A stretch of 64,000 nucleotides of DNA. It comes from Thermoproteus uzoniensis 768-20 (GTDB taxonomy: Archaea > Thermoproteota > Thermoprotei > Thermoproteales > Thermoproteaceae). The notes under the pieces are model-generated. The model worked only from the letters and a program-made list of their open reading frames with translations, had not been told where the DNA came from and ran no database searches. The translations under genes were made by a program, and so were the position numbers. Of the stretch, positions 17,374-28,831 are shown piece by piece. Positions within the stretch are counted from its first letter, which is position 1, and each line of letters opens with the position of its first letter. Location: contig NC_015315.1 in assembly GCF_000193375.1 (NCBI RefSeq), positions 814,622 to 878,621 on the forward strand, in the 5' to 3' direction.

Positions 17374-17799
17374 TTAATCTGCGGGCGGCGCCATCGCGTG
17401 CTCCGCCTCCTCGGGGCCGGCCGCCGCGGCCGCCAGCTGGGCCGCCTCCCTGACGATATCCCTAACCGAGACCACGCCGTACAGCTCGCCGCCTTTAACG
17501 ACGACGAGGTGTCTAATGCCTCTCCTGGCCATCAGCCTCGCCGCCTCCAATACGTCGGACTCTGCGTCGATCGTGACCACGTCCCTAGTGGCGATGAGGG
17601 CCGCCGGCCTCTCAGGGCTGAGCCCCGCGGCAACCGCCCTCACTATATCGCGCTCCGACACGACGCCGTACAGCCTCCCGCCCTCCACCAAGACGAGGAG
17701 GCCTATACGCCTCTTGGCCATTATGGAGGCCGCCTCCCTTATGGTTATGCCCGGCTCGGCCGTTATGGGCGGCCTGCTGGCTATGGCCCCCACCTTCAT
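17374..17799 (-). CDS. CBS-domain pair protein coupled to 4-hydroxybutyryl-CoA dehydratase
   Basis: The 141-residue protein has two CBS domains, with VSERDIV near 67 and VSVRDIV near 116, plus an Ala-rich tail. The ATG at 17799 overlaps the dehydratase stop as ATGA, so the two are translationally coupled. It is a paralogue of the two CBS proteins behind PEP carboxylase. A regulatory or chaperone role toward the dehydratase in response to nucleotide levels is inferred from linkage only. Confidence 0.85.
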   Translation of the reverse strand: MKVGAIASRPPITAEPGITIREAASIMAKRRIGLLVLVEGGRLYGVVSERDIVRAVAAGLSPERPAALIATRDVVTIDAESDVLEAARLMARRGIRHLVVVKGGELYGVVSVRDIVREAAQLAAAAAGPEEAEHAMAPPAD

Positions 17800-19298
17800 C
17801 TCTCCGCCTCCGCCGGTCTGTGGGGCTCGGCCTTGGCGTCGGCCGGCGCCTCGGCCTTCAGCCCCGCCAACCTGCTCGCGATGGCCTCGGCCCTCTGCAG
17901 GTCGTAGATCCTCTGTATCGATATGCGTTGGGCCTGCGGGCTGCCCGCGCCGTGGACCGACTCGATCAGATAGGCTACGCTCAAGCTCGTGTTCTCGAGG
18001 AGGCGGAGGAGCCTTAGCCTCTCCTCGGCCGGGAACTCGGGGACTCCCTGTAGGTACTTCTCCAGGAGAGGCCTCAGCTCGGGGTTTCTGAAGTCGGCCT
18101 CGCTGGGGGCCGTGCCGAGGAGGCCGCCGGCTATGTCGTGGGCTAGGCGGGATATCTCGTAGGGGAACCTGGCCACTAGATGCTTCGTGATGTTGGCGTA
18201 CATGGGGTTTACCCACCACCCCCCGTCCCTCAACAGCTTCCTCGCCTCCCAGCTCGCGGCGAGGCCGGCGGAGTACATGGCCTCGTTGAGGAAGGCCATC
18301 TCGGTCAGCTTCTCCTGGACGTGCGGCTTGTCGGCGATCCCCAGCCGCCTCGCGAGGCCGTAGGAGGCGCCGATTATCACGTCGCCGAGGCCCGACTTAC
18401 AGCCGGCGTAGCCCTGTCTGTGGTAGTTGGAGAAGATCTCGACGAATTGGGACGCCCACCTCCAGTCCTTGTACAGGAACACCCTCTCCCAGGGGACGAA
18501 GACGTCGTCGAGTATGAGAAGCCCCTCGTGGTTGAAGGCGTAGGGCAGGCCGTCTATCTCCCCGCCCTCGAGCCTCCTCGCGTCGTTCAACTGCCTGCCG
18601 ACGACCACCTTCACGCCCGGCGTATCTAGAGGTATGGCGAACGACACGGCGTACTCGGCGTCTTTCTCAGTCATGGCCCTAGTCGGCATGACGACCACCT
18701 CGTCCACCACGGCGACGCCCGTGATGTTGGCCTTGGCCCCCCTCACCACTATCCCGTCGGCCCTCTCCTCGACCACGTGGACGTAGGCGTCTCTGTTGGG
18801 CTGCTCGCTGGGCCTCAACGTCCTGACGCCCTTCACGTCGGTCATGGCGCCGGCGAGCGCCAAGTCCCTCCTCTGGACGTATTTGAGGTATTCGAGGAAT
18901 CTGTTGAAGTACTCCTTCCTCCCCTCCCTCTCCGCTATCTTGCCGGTGACTATGTAGAGCGTGTTGAGGGCGTCCCACCCCACGCAGCGCTGGAAGCAAG
19001 TGCCGACCTTGTGGCTCAGCTTCCTCAAGAGCTTCACCTTCGCCACGAGGTCCTCGGGGCCTTGGTGGATGTGGACGAATCTGTTGACCTCCTCCCCTAT
19101 GAAGGGGCTGTAGGCCCTCGCGAGGCCTCTCGTGTCCTCCTCGAAGGCCGCGTCGAAGGTGGCCTTGAAGGCCTTCACCGACGGCTTGAGGAACGGGTGC
19201 GTCGTGACGTCGTCGACTCTCTTCCCGAGCACGAAGACCTCCACGTGTTTCCTATCCCTAAGCCCCTCCACGTACTGGTCGCCGGTCCTGAGCCCCAT
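17796..19298 (-). CDS. abfD: 4-hydroxybutyryl-CoA dehydratase
   Basis: The 500-residue enzyme converts 4-hydroxybutyryl-CoA to crotonyl-CoA by a radical mechanism using FAD and a 4Fe-4S cluster; it is the key enzyme of the 4-hydroxybutyrate cycles. The unusual cluster ligands known from Clostridium (Cys99, Cys103, His292, Cys299) are matched here by Cys101, Cys105, His293 and Cys300. The acyl-CoA-dehydrogenase-like fold and length fit. An extra Ala/Glu-rich tail of about 20 residues ends the protein. A TATA box sits 24 nt before the ATG. Confidence 0.95.
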   Translation of the reverse strand: MGLRTGDQYVEGLRDRKHVEVFVLGKRVDDVTTHPFLKPSVKAFKATFDAAFEEDTRGLARAYSPFIGEEVNRFVHIHQGPEDLVAKVKLLRKLSHKVGTCFQRCVGWDALNTLYIVTGKIAEREGRKEYFNRFLEYLKYVQRRDLALAGAMTDVKGVRTLRPSEQPNRDAYVHVVEERADGIVVRGAKANITGVAVVDEVVVMPTRAMTEKDAEYAVSFAIPLDTPGVKVVVGRQLNDARRLEGGEIDGLPYAFNHEGLLILDDVFVPWERVFLYKDWRWASQFVEIFSNYHRQGYAGCKSGLGDVIIGASYGLARRLGIADKPHVQEKLTEMAFLNEAMYSAGLAASWEARKLLRDGGWWVNPMYANITKHLVARFPYEISRLAHDIAGGLLGTAPSEADFRNPELRPLLEKYLQGVPEFPAEERLRLLRLLENTSLSVAYLIESVHGAGSPQAQRISIQRIYDLQRAEAIASRLAGLKAEAPADAKAEPHRPAEAER

Positions 19299-19317
19299 AC
19301 GGCCCGATATTGCTCTA

Positions 19318-19337
19318 TTTATAAATTTTATTCATAT
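19318..19337 (-). promoter_or_regulatory. Promoter of the 4-hydroxybutyryl-CoA dehydratase gene (TATA plus ATATGAATAAAA)
   Basis: The minus strand reads ATATGAATAAAA (19337-19326) directly followed by ATTTATAAAT (19327-19318), centred 24.5 nt before the ATG. Confidence 0.6.
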
Positions 19338-19397
19338 ACATATTTTTATAATTTTAAATAATTATAAAATTCTAAAACGCATATATGTAAAATAAGA

Positions 19398-19406
19398 CTT
19401 ATAAAT
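19398..19406 (+). promoter_or_regulatory. TATA box of the aldehyde dehydrogenase gene
   Basis: CTTATAAAT is centred 23 nt before the ATG at 19425. It shares the AT-rich 126-nt divergent spacer 19299-19424 with the dehydratase gene. Confidence 0.6.
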
Positions 19407-19424
19407 TAATGGATTCAAGCGGCT

Positions 19425-20840
19425 ATGGCGGATATAGTGGTGGTCAACCCCGCCACCGAGGAGGTCCTCGCCGTTATTCCGGCCGCCGGGAGGGAGGACG
19501 TCAGGCGGGCCGTCGACGAGGCCGAGGAGGCCTTCCACAAATGGTCGGAGACTCCCTTAAGGGAGAGGGGAAGGGTCTTGTTGCGGGCGGCCCAGTATAT
19601 AGAGCAGAGCGCCGAGGAGCTCGTGAGGATTCTCGTCTCCGAGTCCGGGAAGCCCATAAGGGACGCGAGGGCTGAGCTGAGGAGGGCCGTGGAGATTTTC
19701 AGATCCAGCGCCGAGGAGGCGCGGTACGTACTGGAGGGGAGGATCCCGAGGGCGGACGCCTACGAGTACCCGCCGGGCAACGAGCAGAGGATAGTCCTGG
19801 AGGCCAGAGAGCCCGTGGGCGTGGTGGCGGGGGCCTTGAGCTACAACAACCCCGCCTCGACCTTCGCCCACAAGATCGCGCCGGTGATAGCGGCCGGCAA
19901 CACGGCGGTGGTCAAGCCGTCCACCCACACGCCCCTCACCGCGTTGAGGATGGCCGAGCTCCTCAGAAAGGCCGGCGTCCCCGCGGGCGTCGTCGAGGTG
20001 GTGGTCGGTAGCGGGGAGGAGGTCTTCGACGAGCTTCTCGAGAACCCCAAAGTCGCCGGCATATCCTTCACGGGCAGCACCGCGGTGGGCCTCCAAGTGG
20101 CGGCCAAGGCGGCGGGGCGGGGCAAGAAGTTCATGATAGCTCCCAGCGGCTCCGATCCGGCGATAGTCTTCGCCGACGCCGATCTGGAGCGCGCCGCGGC
20201 GACGATAGCTAGGGCTAGGTTCGAGAACGCGGGCCAGAACTGCAACGCCACCAAGCGCGTCTTCGTGGAGAGGCCGGTCTTCGAGAAGTTCCTCGACGCT
20301 CTGTTGGGCAAGGTCGCCTCGATAAAGGTCGGCGAGCCTATGGACGAGGCGACCGATATGGGCCCCTTGATATCGGAGAAGATGGTGAGGGCCATGGAGG
20401 GCTTTGTGGCCGACGCGCTTTCGAGAGGCGGGGAGTTGCTGTACGGCGGCAGGAGGGCGGCCAGGAAGGGCTATTTCTTCGAGCCCACCGTGGTCAAGTT
20501 CGCCGACGGGTCGGCGGAGGCCAGAGTGTTGCGGGAGGAGGTCTTCGGCCCGGTCCTCCCCGTAGCTCCGTTCGACGACGAGGAGGAGGCGGTGGAGCTG
20601 GCCAACGCCACCCAGTACGGCCTCCAGGCGTCGGTCTTCACGGCGGATTACAGAAAGGCCTTTAGGGTCGCCAGAGCGGTGAGGGCCGGCGCCGTGATGG
20701 TGAACGACTCCACCAGAGTCCGCCTCGACGCCTTGCCCTACGGCGGCGTTAAGATGTCCGGCTTCGGCTGGAGGGAGGGCGTCAGATCCACGATGTACTA
20801 CTTCACAGAGCCCAAGTACTACGTGCTGAACGTCGGATAG
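19425..20840 (+). CDS. Aldehyde dehydrogenase family protein (candidate succinate semialdehyde dehydrogenase)
   Basis: The 471-residue protein has the NAD(P)-binding aldehyde dehydrogenase fold, the oxyanion Asn region SYNNP (139-143), FTGST (215-219) and catalytic Cys273 in GQNC. It is divergent from 4-hydroxybutyryl-CoA dehydratase, so the likely reaction is succinyl-CoA reduction to, or oxidation of, succinate semialdehyde. The general-base motif ELGG of the family is replaced by APSG at 239-242. Loss of that Glu would disfavour hydrolysis and fits a CoA-acylating role (inference). Confidence 0.85.
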   Translation: MADIVVVNPATEEVLAVIPAAGREDVRRAVDEAEEAFHKWSETPLRERGRVLLRAAQYIEQSAEELVRILVSESGKPIRDARAELRRAVEIFRSSAEEARYVLEGRIPRADAYEYPPGNEQRIVLEAREPVGVVAGALSYNNPASTFAHKIAPVIAAGNTAVVKPSTHTPLTALRMAELLRKAGVPAGVVEVVVGSGEEVFDELLENPKVAGISFTGSTAVGLQVAAKAAGRGKKFMIAPSGSDPAIVFADADLERAAATIARARFENAGQNCNATKRVFVERPVFEKFLDALLGKVASIKVGEPMDEATDMGPLISEKMVRAMEGFVADALSRGGELLYGGRRAARKGYFFEPTVVKFADGSAEARVLREEVFGPVLPVAPFDDEEEAVELANATQYGLQASVFTADYRKAFRVARAVRAGAVMVNDSTRVRLDALPYGGVKMSGFGWREGVRSTMYYFTEPKYYVLNVG

Positions 20841-20849
20841 CGGCCGAGG

Positions 20850-21225
20850 CTAGGCCTGCTGTCTGGCCTTCACTATCTCTATCAGAAGACGCTGGATTTC
20901 CAAAAGCAGGTCCTGCAAAGCGTCTATCCTCTTGTTCAGAGAATCCCTAAGGTCGTCTATTCTCTTGCTCACGTCGTCTATTCTTTATACTTACATCGTC
21001 TATTCTCTTATTCGTCTCGTCGATTCTCCTGTTGTTTTCGTCTATTCTCTGCTCCAGCCGCGCTATCTCCGACCTCACGTCCGCCATCTCCTTTAGTATA
21101 GTTCCCAGGTACAGGAGGAAGATATCCTCTGTGGACAGCTTTTTGCCCTCCTTGATCTTGTTCAAGGCATGTTCCACCGCCATCCGCAACGCCTCGTGGA
21201 CAAGCGGCGAGATCTCCCCGGACAC
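20850..21225 (-). pseudogene. Small coiled-coil protein gene interrupted by a 1-nt frameshift
   Basis: From the ATG at 21225 the frame encodes a 92-residue protein ending in repeats of RIDE/RIDD. It leaves the repeat after DDVS and stops. In the +1 frame the repeat resumes at once (RIDDVSKRIDDLRDS) and continues to a stop at 20850, ending in VKARQQA. One extra base in the run TTTATAC at about 20984-20989 explains the break; the intact product would be about 123 residues. A TATA-like GTTTTATATC lies about 22 nt upstream of the ATG. The function is unknown. Confidence 0.65.
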
Positions 21226-21355
21226 GCCACATATCTACGACGAAGATATAAAACTAACGCGTCGCTTGCGGGCGCGTCGGCTGAAGACGCGATCGCGGCG
21301 CATCGGCGGCTACGGTTTAGGGCTGATCTGCGCGGATATGGGCCCGGCCATAAGG

Positions 21356-21363
21356 TTTATAAG
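21356..21363 (+). promoter_or_regulatory. TATA box of the uppP gene
   Basis: TTTATAAG is centred 23.5 nt before the ATG at 21383. This supports that ATG rather than any of the in-frame upstream starts. Confidence 0.55.
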
Positions 21364-21382
21364 AAGAGCTCCTAACGCGCGT

Positions 21383-22209
21383 ATGAACTGGGCGGTGGAC
21401 GGCGCCGTGTTGGGGCTGGTGCAGGGCGTCAGCGAGTGGCTCCCCATAAGTAGCAAGACGCAGATAATGTTCGTCTCGACGTATCTATTGGGCCTCACCT
21501 TCGGCGCCGCCTACGCCTTCGGCCTCTTCCTGGAGTTCGCCACCTTGGCGGCGGCCGTCATCTACTTCAGGAGGGAGGTCTGGGGCGTGTTGAAGGCCCT
21601 CGCCTTGAGGGGCTCGGCGGAGGACAAAATGCTCTTGAAGTATCTAGTCGTCGTCACGTTGGTCACCGCCGCCGTCGCCGCGCCTATATACCTCTACTTC
21701 AGCTCCGTCTCGGGCCCCGTCGTGGGCCTGCCAATGATAGCCCTCGGCCTCGTCTTGATCGCGGACGGGCTCCTCATAAGGGCGGCTAGGGAGAGGCACG
21801 TGCCGTCGAGAGGCCTCGCGGATCTGCGGATGAGGGACCTCGTGCTGATCGGCGTAGCCCAAGGCCTCGCGGCGTTTCCCGGCGTCAGCAGATCCGGCAT
21901 AACCGTGTCGGCCATGTTGCTCATGGGAGTGAGGCCCAGAGACGCCTTTAGGCTGTCCTTCCTCGCGCTCATACCCGCCGCGCTCGGCGCGTCTGTGTTG
22001 CCCCTCCTGGCCTCCCGGCACGAGGTCCTGGCCGCGGTGTCCCTCGTGTCCCCGCAGGGCCTGGCCCTCGCGGCCGTGGTGGCCACCGCGGCGAGCCTTC
22101 TGCTGATAGAGGCGTTGCTTAGGCTTGCCTCGAGCAGGCGGATAGTGCCTCTGGTGATCGGGCTGGGGGCCGTGGCTATAGCCGGCGGGACTCTCGGCGT
22201 CTTGGCAGG

Positions 22210-22219
<10 letters not shown>
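21383..22219 (+). CDS. uppP: Undecaprenyl-diphosphatase-family polyprenyl phosphatase
   Basis: The 278-residue membrane protein has the two active-site loops of the UppP/BacA family: EWLPISSKTQ near residues 16-25 and FPGVSRSGIT in the middle. It would recycle the polyprenyl (dolichyl) diphosphate carrier used in archaeal protein glycosylation and surface polymer synthesis. About eight hydrophobic helices are visible. The start was chosen from the TATA spacing and the conserved N-terminus. Its 3' end overlaps the convergent glucoamylase gene by 10 nt. Confidence 0.88.
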
Positions 22220-25849
<3,630 letters not shown>

Positions 25850-25865
25850 GCCACCTAAACCACAT

Positions 25866-25875
25866 CTATAAATAG
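25866..25875. promoter_or_regulatory. Shared palindrome-like TATA element of the divergent kdgA and gad genes
   Basis: CTATAAATAG is nearly identical on both strands (CTATTTATAG on the other). It is centred at 25870.5, the exact midpoint of the 42-nt spacer, 21.5 nt from each ATG. One TATA element therefore appears to serve both directions. Confidence 0.65.
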
Positions 25876-25891
25876 AGTTTCCCATCCACAC

Positions 25892-27064
25892 ATGGCGAAG
25901 ATATCCGAGATAGAGCCCCTAGTCCTCTACGAACAAGAGGCCGACGCCCGTTGGGCCTCCTACTCCATACTGGTCAAGGTCGTCACGTCGGACGGGAGGG
26001 TCTCCTACGGCGAGGCAGTCCCCACCTTGAGGGTGTTGCCCGTCGTCTCCGCCGTGAGGCAGGTGGCGAGGGCCTTCGTCGGGAGGGACCCCCACGAGAT
26101 CTCCGCCGCCTTCTACGAGTGGTATAGGCAGGACTTCTTCCTGTCGCGCTCCTTCGAGAGCGCCACAGCCCTAAGCGCCATAGACATGGCCCTCTGGGAT
26201 CTAAAGGCCAGAGAGCTCGGGGCGCCCCTCCACGAGCTGCTCGGCGGCGCCATACGCACGAGGGTGCCCGTCTACGCCAACGGCTGGTATGGCGGCTGTA
26301 GAGACGCCGCTTGTTTTGCCGAGAGGGCTAAGGAGGTAGTGAAGAGAGGCTACACAGCCCTCAAATTCGACCCGTTCAAGGACAGCTTCAACTACATAAC
26401 GCCCAAGAGGCTGAAGGAAGCCGAGGAGATAGTGGCGGCGGTGAGGGAGGCCGTAGGGGACGAAGTCGACATACTAATAGAGCACCACGGCCGTTTCGAC
26501 GCCAACGCGGCCGTCGAGATAGCCAAGAGGCTGGAGCCGTACAATCCCTACTTCATGGAGGAGCCCGTCCACCACGAGGATATCGAGGCCTACAGGAAGT
26601 ACAAGGCGGCGACCAGCTTGAGGGTAGCCATGGGCGAGCGGCTCATAAGCGCCAAGGAGGCGCTCCAGTACATGGCCGAGGGCCTCGTCGACGTGGTTCA
26701 GCCCGACGCCTGCAACATAGGCGGCGTGACGGGGAGCCTCAAGGTGGCCACGCTCGCCGAGGCCTTCAGCGTGGAGGTCTCCTACCACAACGCCTACGGC
26801 CCCGTCCAGTTCGCGGTGGAGGTCCAGCTATCCGCCGTCACGCCGACTCTATACAGGCTGGAGTCCTTCTACGACTTCTGGCCCCAGTGGAAGAGGGATC
26901 TCATAGGCGATCCCTTCAAGACAGTCGACAGCTCGGTCGAGGTGCCCAAGAGGCCGGGCATAGGCGTCGACGTGAACGAGAAGGCGGTGGAGCGCTATAA
27001 GGCGGAGCCGAGGGAGATACAGCCCACCGAGGAGCCCGTCTGGGTGGTCAGAGGGACTTGGTGA
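25892..27064 (+). CDS. gad: Gluconate dehydratase (enolase superfamily)
   Basis: The 390-residue protein of the mandelate racemase/muconate-lactonizing family dehydrates gluconate to 2-keto-3-deoxygluconate, the first committed step of the archaeal Entner-Doudoroff pathway. Metal and catalytic regions are visible: ALKFDPF with a Lys near 155, [10 protein letters not shown] near 193, [10 protein letters not shown] near 221 and MGERL near 247. It is divergent from kdgA with a shared TATA box. A second, partly identical gene lies at 30418-31584. Confidence 0.92.
   Translation: MAKISEIEPLVLYEQEADARWASYSILVKVVTSDGRVSYGEAVPTLRVLPVVSAVRQVARAFVGRDPHEISAAFYEWYRQDFFLSRSFESATALSAIDMALWDLKARELGAPLHELLGGAIRTRVPVYANGWYGGCRDAACFAERAKEVVKRGYTALKFDPFKDSFNYITPKRLKEAEEIVAAVREAVGDEVDILIEHHGRFDANAAVEIAKRLEPYNPYFMEEPVHHEDIEAYRKYKAATSLRVAMGERLISAKEALQYMAEGLVDVVQPDACNIGGVTGSLKVATLAEAFSVEVSYHNAYGPVQFAVEVQLSAVTPTLYRLESFYDFWPQWKRDLIGDPFKTVDSSVEVPKRPGIGVDVNEKAVERYKAEPREIQPTEEPVWVVRGTW
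26271..26377 (+). repeat. 107-bp tract identical to the gad paralogue
   Basis: This is the partner of 31099-31205 in inverted orientation. A further 42-bp identical run starts at 26441. Confidence 0.85.
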
Positions 27065-27117
27065 TCAGCCTGGTTTAGGACGCTTCACCAATCGTGGCCG
27101 CTTCCTCATCACGCCCC
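27060..27117 (-). ncRNA. Candidate C/D-box sRNA
   Basis: The minus strand carries a perfect C box GTGATGA (27112-27106) and a perfect D box CTGA (27068-27065) 37 nt apart. Between them are a weak D'-like ACGA and a C'-like TGGTGAA (27090-27084), which leave an 11-nt and a 15-nt guide. The size fits archaeal 2'-O-methylation guides. The D box overlaps the end of gad. Confidence 0.4.
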
Positions 27118-27195
27118 AAAACACGCGGCGGCTAAAAAGTTGTCTGCCGAAGGGGCCGGCCCCAATGGATTTATAAGCCGGTTGAGGTAGAGTCA

Positions 27196-27654
27196 ATGGT
27201 TAGGTACCTCAAGGGGGAGCTGATCTCGGTCGTCGAGGCGTACGACAGGGCCGGGCAACAGGTCGGCGTCATGCTCATAGGCGCGGACGAGTGGGGCGAT
27301 AGGGCTCTGCCCATAATTATCGGAGGCTCCGAGATGATATCCATAAAGAAGGGGCTGGGGGAGCTGGACTTCCCGCGCCCGTTGAGCCACGACCTCTTCA
27401 TGGAGATCCTCGAGACTCTGGGGGCCTCGGTCGAGAAGGTGACTATAGACGCCATGATAAACGGCACGTATACGGCCACCGTCTACGTCAGGGACAGCTC
27501 GGGCAAAGTCCACACGTTCGACGCGAGGCCCAGCGACGCCGTGGCGTTGGCCGTCAGGGCGGGCGCTCCCATCTACGTCGCCGAGACGCTCGCCAACCTG
27601 GCCGAGGACGTCTCGAACTATTTGCCTCCCCCGAGCGGGAAGGTAGGGGACTGA
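27196..27654 (+). CDS. DUF151 / bifunctional-nuclease-like domain protein
   Basis: The 152-residue protein matches the BFN domain: an N-terminal strand region, then LPIIIGGSEMISI near 36-48, RPLSHDLF near 57 and ARPSDAVALAVRAGAPIYV near 115-133. The domain was named after a plant nuclease. Bacterial and archaeal members are widespread, but their cellular role is unsettled. GGATTTATAAG about 25 nt upstream is its likely TATA box. It lies in its own short unit ahead of the Lrp-type regulator. Confidence 0.8.
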   Translation: MVRYLKGELISVVEAYDRAGQQVGVMLIGADEWGDRALPIIIGGSEMISIKKGLGELDFPRPLSHDLFMEILETLGASVEKVTIDAMINGTYTATVYVRDSSGKVHTFDARPSDAVALAVRAGAPIYVAETLANLAEDVSNYLPPPSGKVGD

Positions 27655-27707
27655 ACTGCGCGGTCTTAATTCCGCATTGTTTAATAATCTCTTAGATTTT
27701 ATCCCGT

Positions 27708-28211
27708 ATGGACGAGATAGACAAGAAACTACTGGAGCTGTTGCAGATAGATGGCAAGAAGACGTTGCAGGAGCTGGCGGAGGCTGTGAATAGGCCGAAG
27801 ACGACAATAGCCTCCAGAATCAAGAGGCTTGAAGACAAGGGCTATATAATGGGGTACAAGGCCATAGTCAACCCGTTCCTATTGGGCTACCAAGTCCTGG
27901 CGTTCGTCATGGCCAGCGTGAGGAGGGGGGAGGTGAAAGGCGAGAAGCCGCTCCAGGAACAGTTGGCCGAGAAGATCCTGGCCGACTGCTCGGGCAAGGG
28001 CGACCTCCCCTTCGTCGAGGAGGCCTACATAATCACGGGCCCCTACGACCTCCTGCTCAAGGTCTGGGCCCGCGACATAAAACAGCTCTCCTCGTTCCTC
28101 GTGTCCTACCTCGCCTCCATGCCGGATATACAGAGGACCGAGACCTTGATGGTCCTCGAGATAGTGGACGACTGGCGGCGCCGCCACATGCCGGCGGTTG
28201 CCGGCCCCTGA
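27708..28211 (+). CDS. Lrp/AsnC-family transcriptional regulator
   Basis: The 166-residue protein starts with a winged helix-turn-helix (DEIDKKLLELLQIDGKKT, then RPKTTIASRIKRLEDKGYI) and continues with the RAM ligand-binding fold (about 65-155). Such proteins bind amino acids or other small effectors and regulate transcription as dimers or octamers. An insertion around 70-95 lengthens it relative to typical members of about 150 residues. A stand-alone RAM protein is encoded two genes downstream, which could mix with it. Confidence 0.88.
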   Translation: MDEIDKKLLELLQIDGKKTLQELAEAVNRPKTTIASRIKRLEDKGYIMGYKAIVNPFLLGYQVLAFVMASVRRGEVKGEKPLQEQLAEKILADCSGKGDLPFVEEAYIITGPYDLLLKVWARDIKQLSSFLVSYLASMPDIQRTETLMVLEIVDDWRRRHMPAVAGP

Positions 28212-28219
28212 GGGAAAAA

Positions 28220-28226
28220 CTTATAA
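28220..28226 (+). promoter_or_regulatory. TATA box for the 99-residue gene
   Basis: CTTATAA is centred 24 nt before the GTG at 28247. This supports that GTG over the ATG six codons later. Confidence 0.5.
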
Positions 28227-28246
28227 CGAGTCCCCAACCCCACCTC

Positions 28247-28546
28247 GTGTCAAGAAGGAGGAAGATGTACTACTACGAGGAGGCCCCCATAGCCGCCATG
28301 GGGCGCACTCCGGCGGAGGCTCGGGTCTATAAATACGTCGAGTGCTCTGTCGTCGAGAAGTCGGCCACGGCGTTGACCGCCATGTGTAAGCCGAACACCC
28401 TCATCAAGATATACAAGCAGGAGGGCGAGGGGGTCGAGTACGTCGTGGAGTTCACCGACACCGACACGGGCCTGACCGAGAAGTACAGGGTGGACCTCTC
28501 CACGGCCGTGGTTATCAGGAGGTACCTCGAATCCCGTTCGAGGTAA
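28247..28546 (+). CDS. Small conserved-looking protein of unknown function
   Basis: The 99-residue protein has a basic N-terminus (MSRRRKM) and then alternating strands and a final helix ending in RRYLESRSR. I recognise no family. The GTG start is supported by a well-placed TATA box. Neighbours are an Lrp-type regulator and a stand-alone RAM protein, which gives only a weak hint of a regulatory role. Two cysteines (33 and 47) have no metal-binding spacing. Confidence 0.65.
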   Translation: MSRRRKMYYYEEAPIAAMGRTPAEARVYKYVECSVVEKSATALTAMCKPNTLIKIYKQEGEGVEYVVEFTDTDTGLTEKYRVDLSTAVVIRRYLESRSR

Positions 28547-28576
28547 TGTATATAAGCTATTTACAACTATATTGAC

Positions 28577-28831
28577 ATGGAGGCGCTAGTGTTCATAAAC
28601 GTGGATATAGGCACCGAGGACTCGGTAATGGAGCAGCTGTCCAAGGTGCCGGAGGTTTCGGCCGTCTTCTTCGTCTACGGCCCCTACGACTTAATAGTCA
28701 AGTTGAACTCCGACGACGCCGAGAAGCTCAGGGCAATTATAAGGGACAAGATAAGGAAAATCCCCGGCGTCCGGTCGACCACCACGCTCATAGTGGCGAA
28801 GACACTCCAGAGGGCGGGCCCGCCCTATTAA
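28577..28831 (+). CDS. Stand-alone Lrp/AsnC ligand-binding (RAM) domain protein
   Basis: The 84-residue protein is a single RAM domain (alpha/beta ferredoxin-like): FINVDIG at the start, YGPYDLIVKL near 35 and IPGVRSTTTLIV near 62. It has no DNA-binding part. Such proteins form decamers or hetero-oligomers with full Lrp proteins and bind amino acids. Its stop TAA shares its last A with the ATG of the downstream amidotransferase gene, so the two are coupled. Confidence 0.85.
   Translation: MEALVFINVDIGTEDSVMEQLSKVPEVSAVFFVYGPYDLIVKLNSDDAEKLRAIIRDKIRKIPGVRSTTTLIVAKTLQRAGPPY

Noticed and set aside
19299-19424. AT-rich spacer as a replication origin
   Set aside because: No repeated origin-recognition-box-like motif and no Cdc6/Orc gene nearby; it is explained by two divergent promoters.
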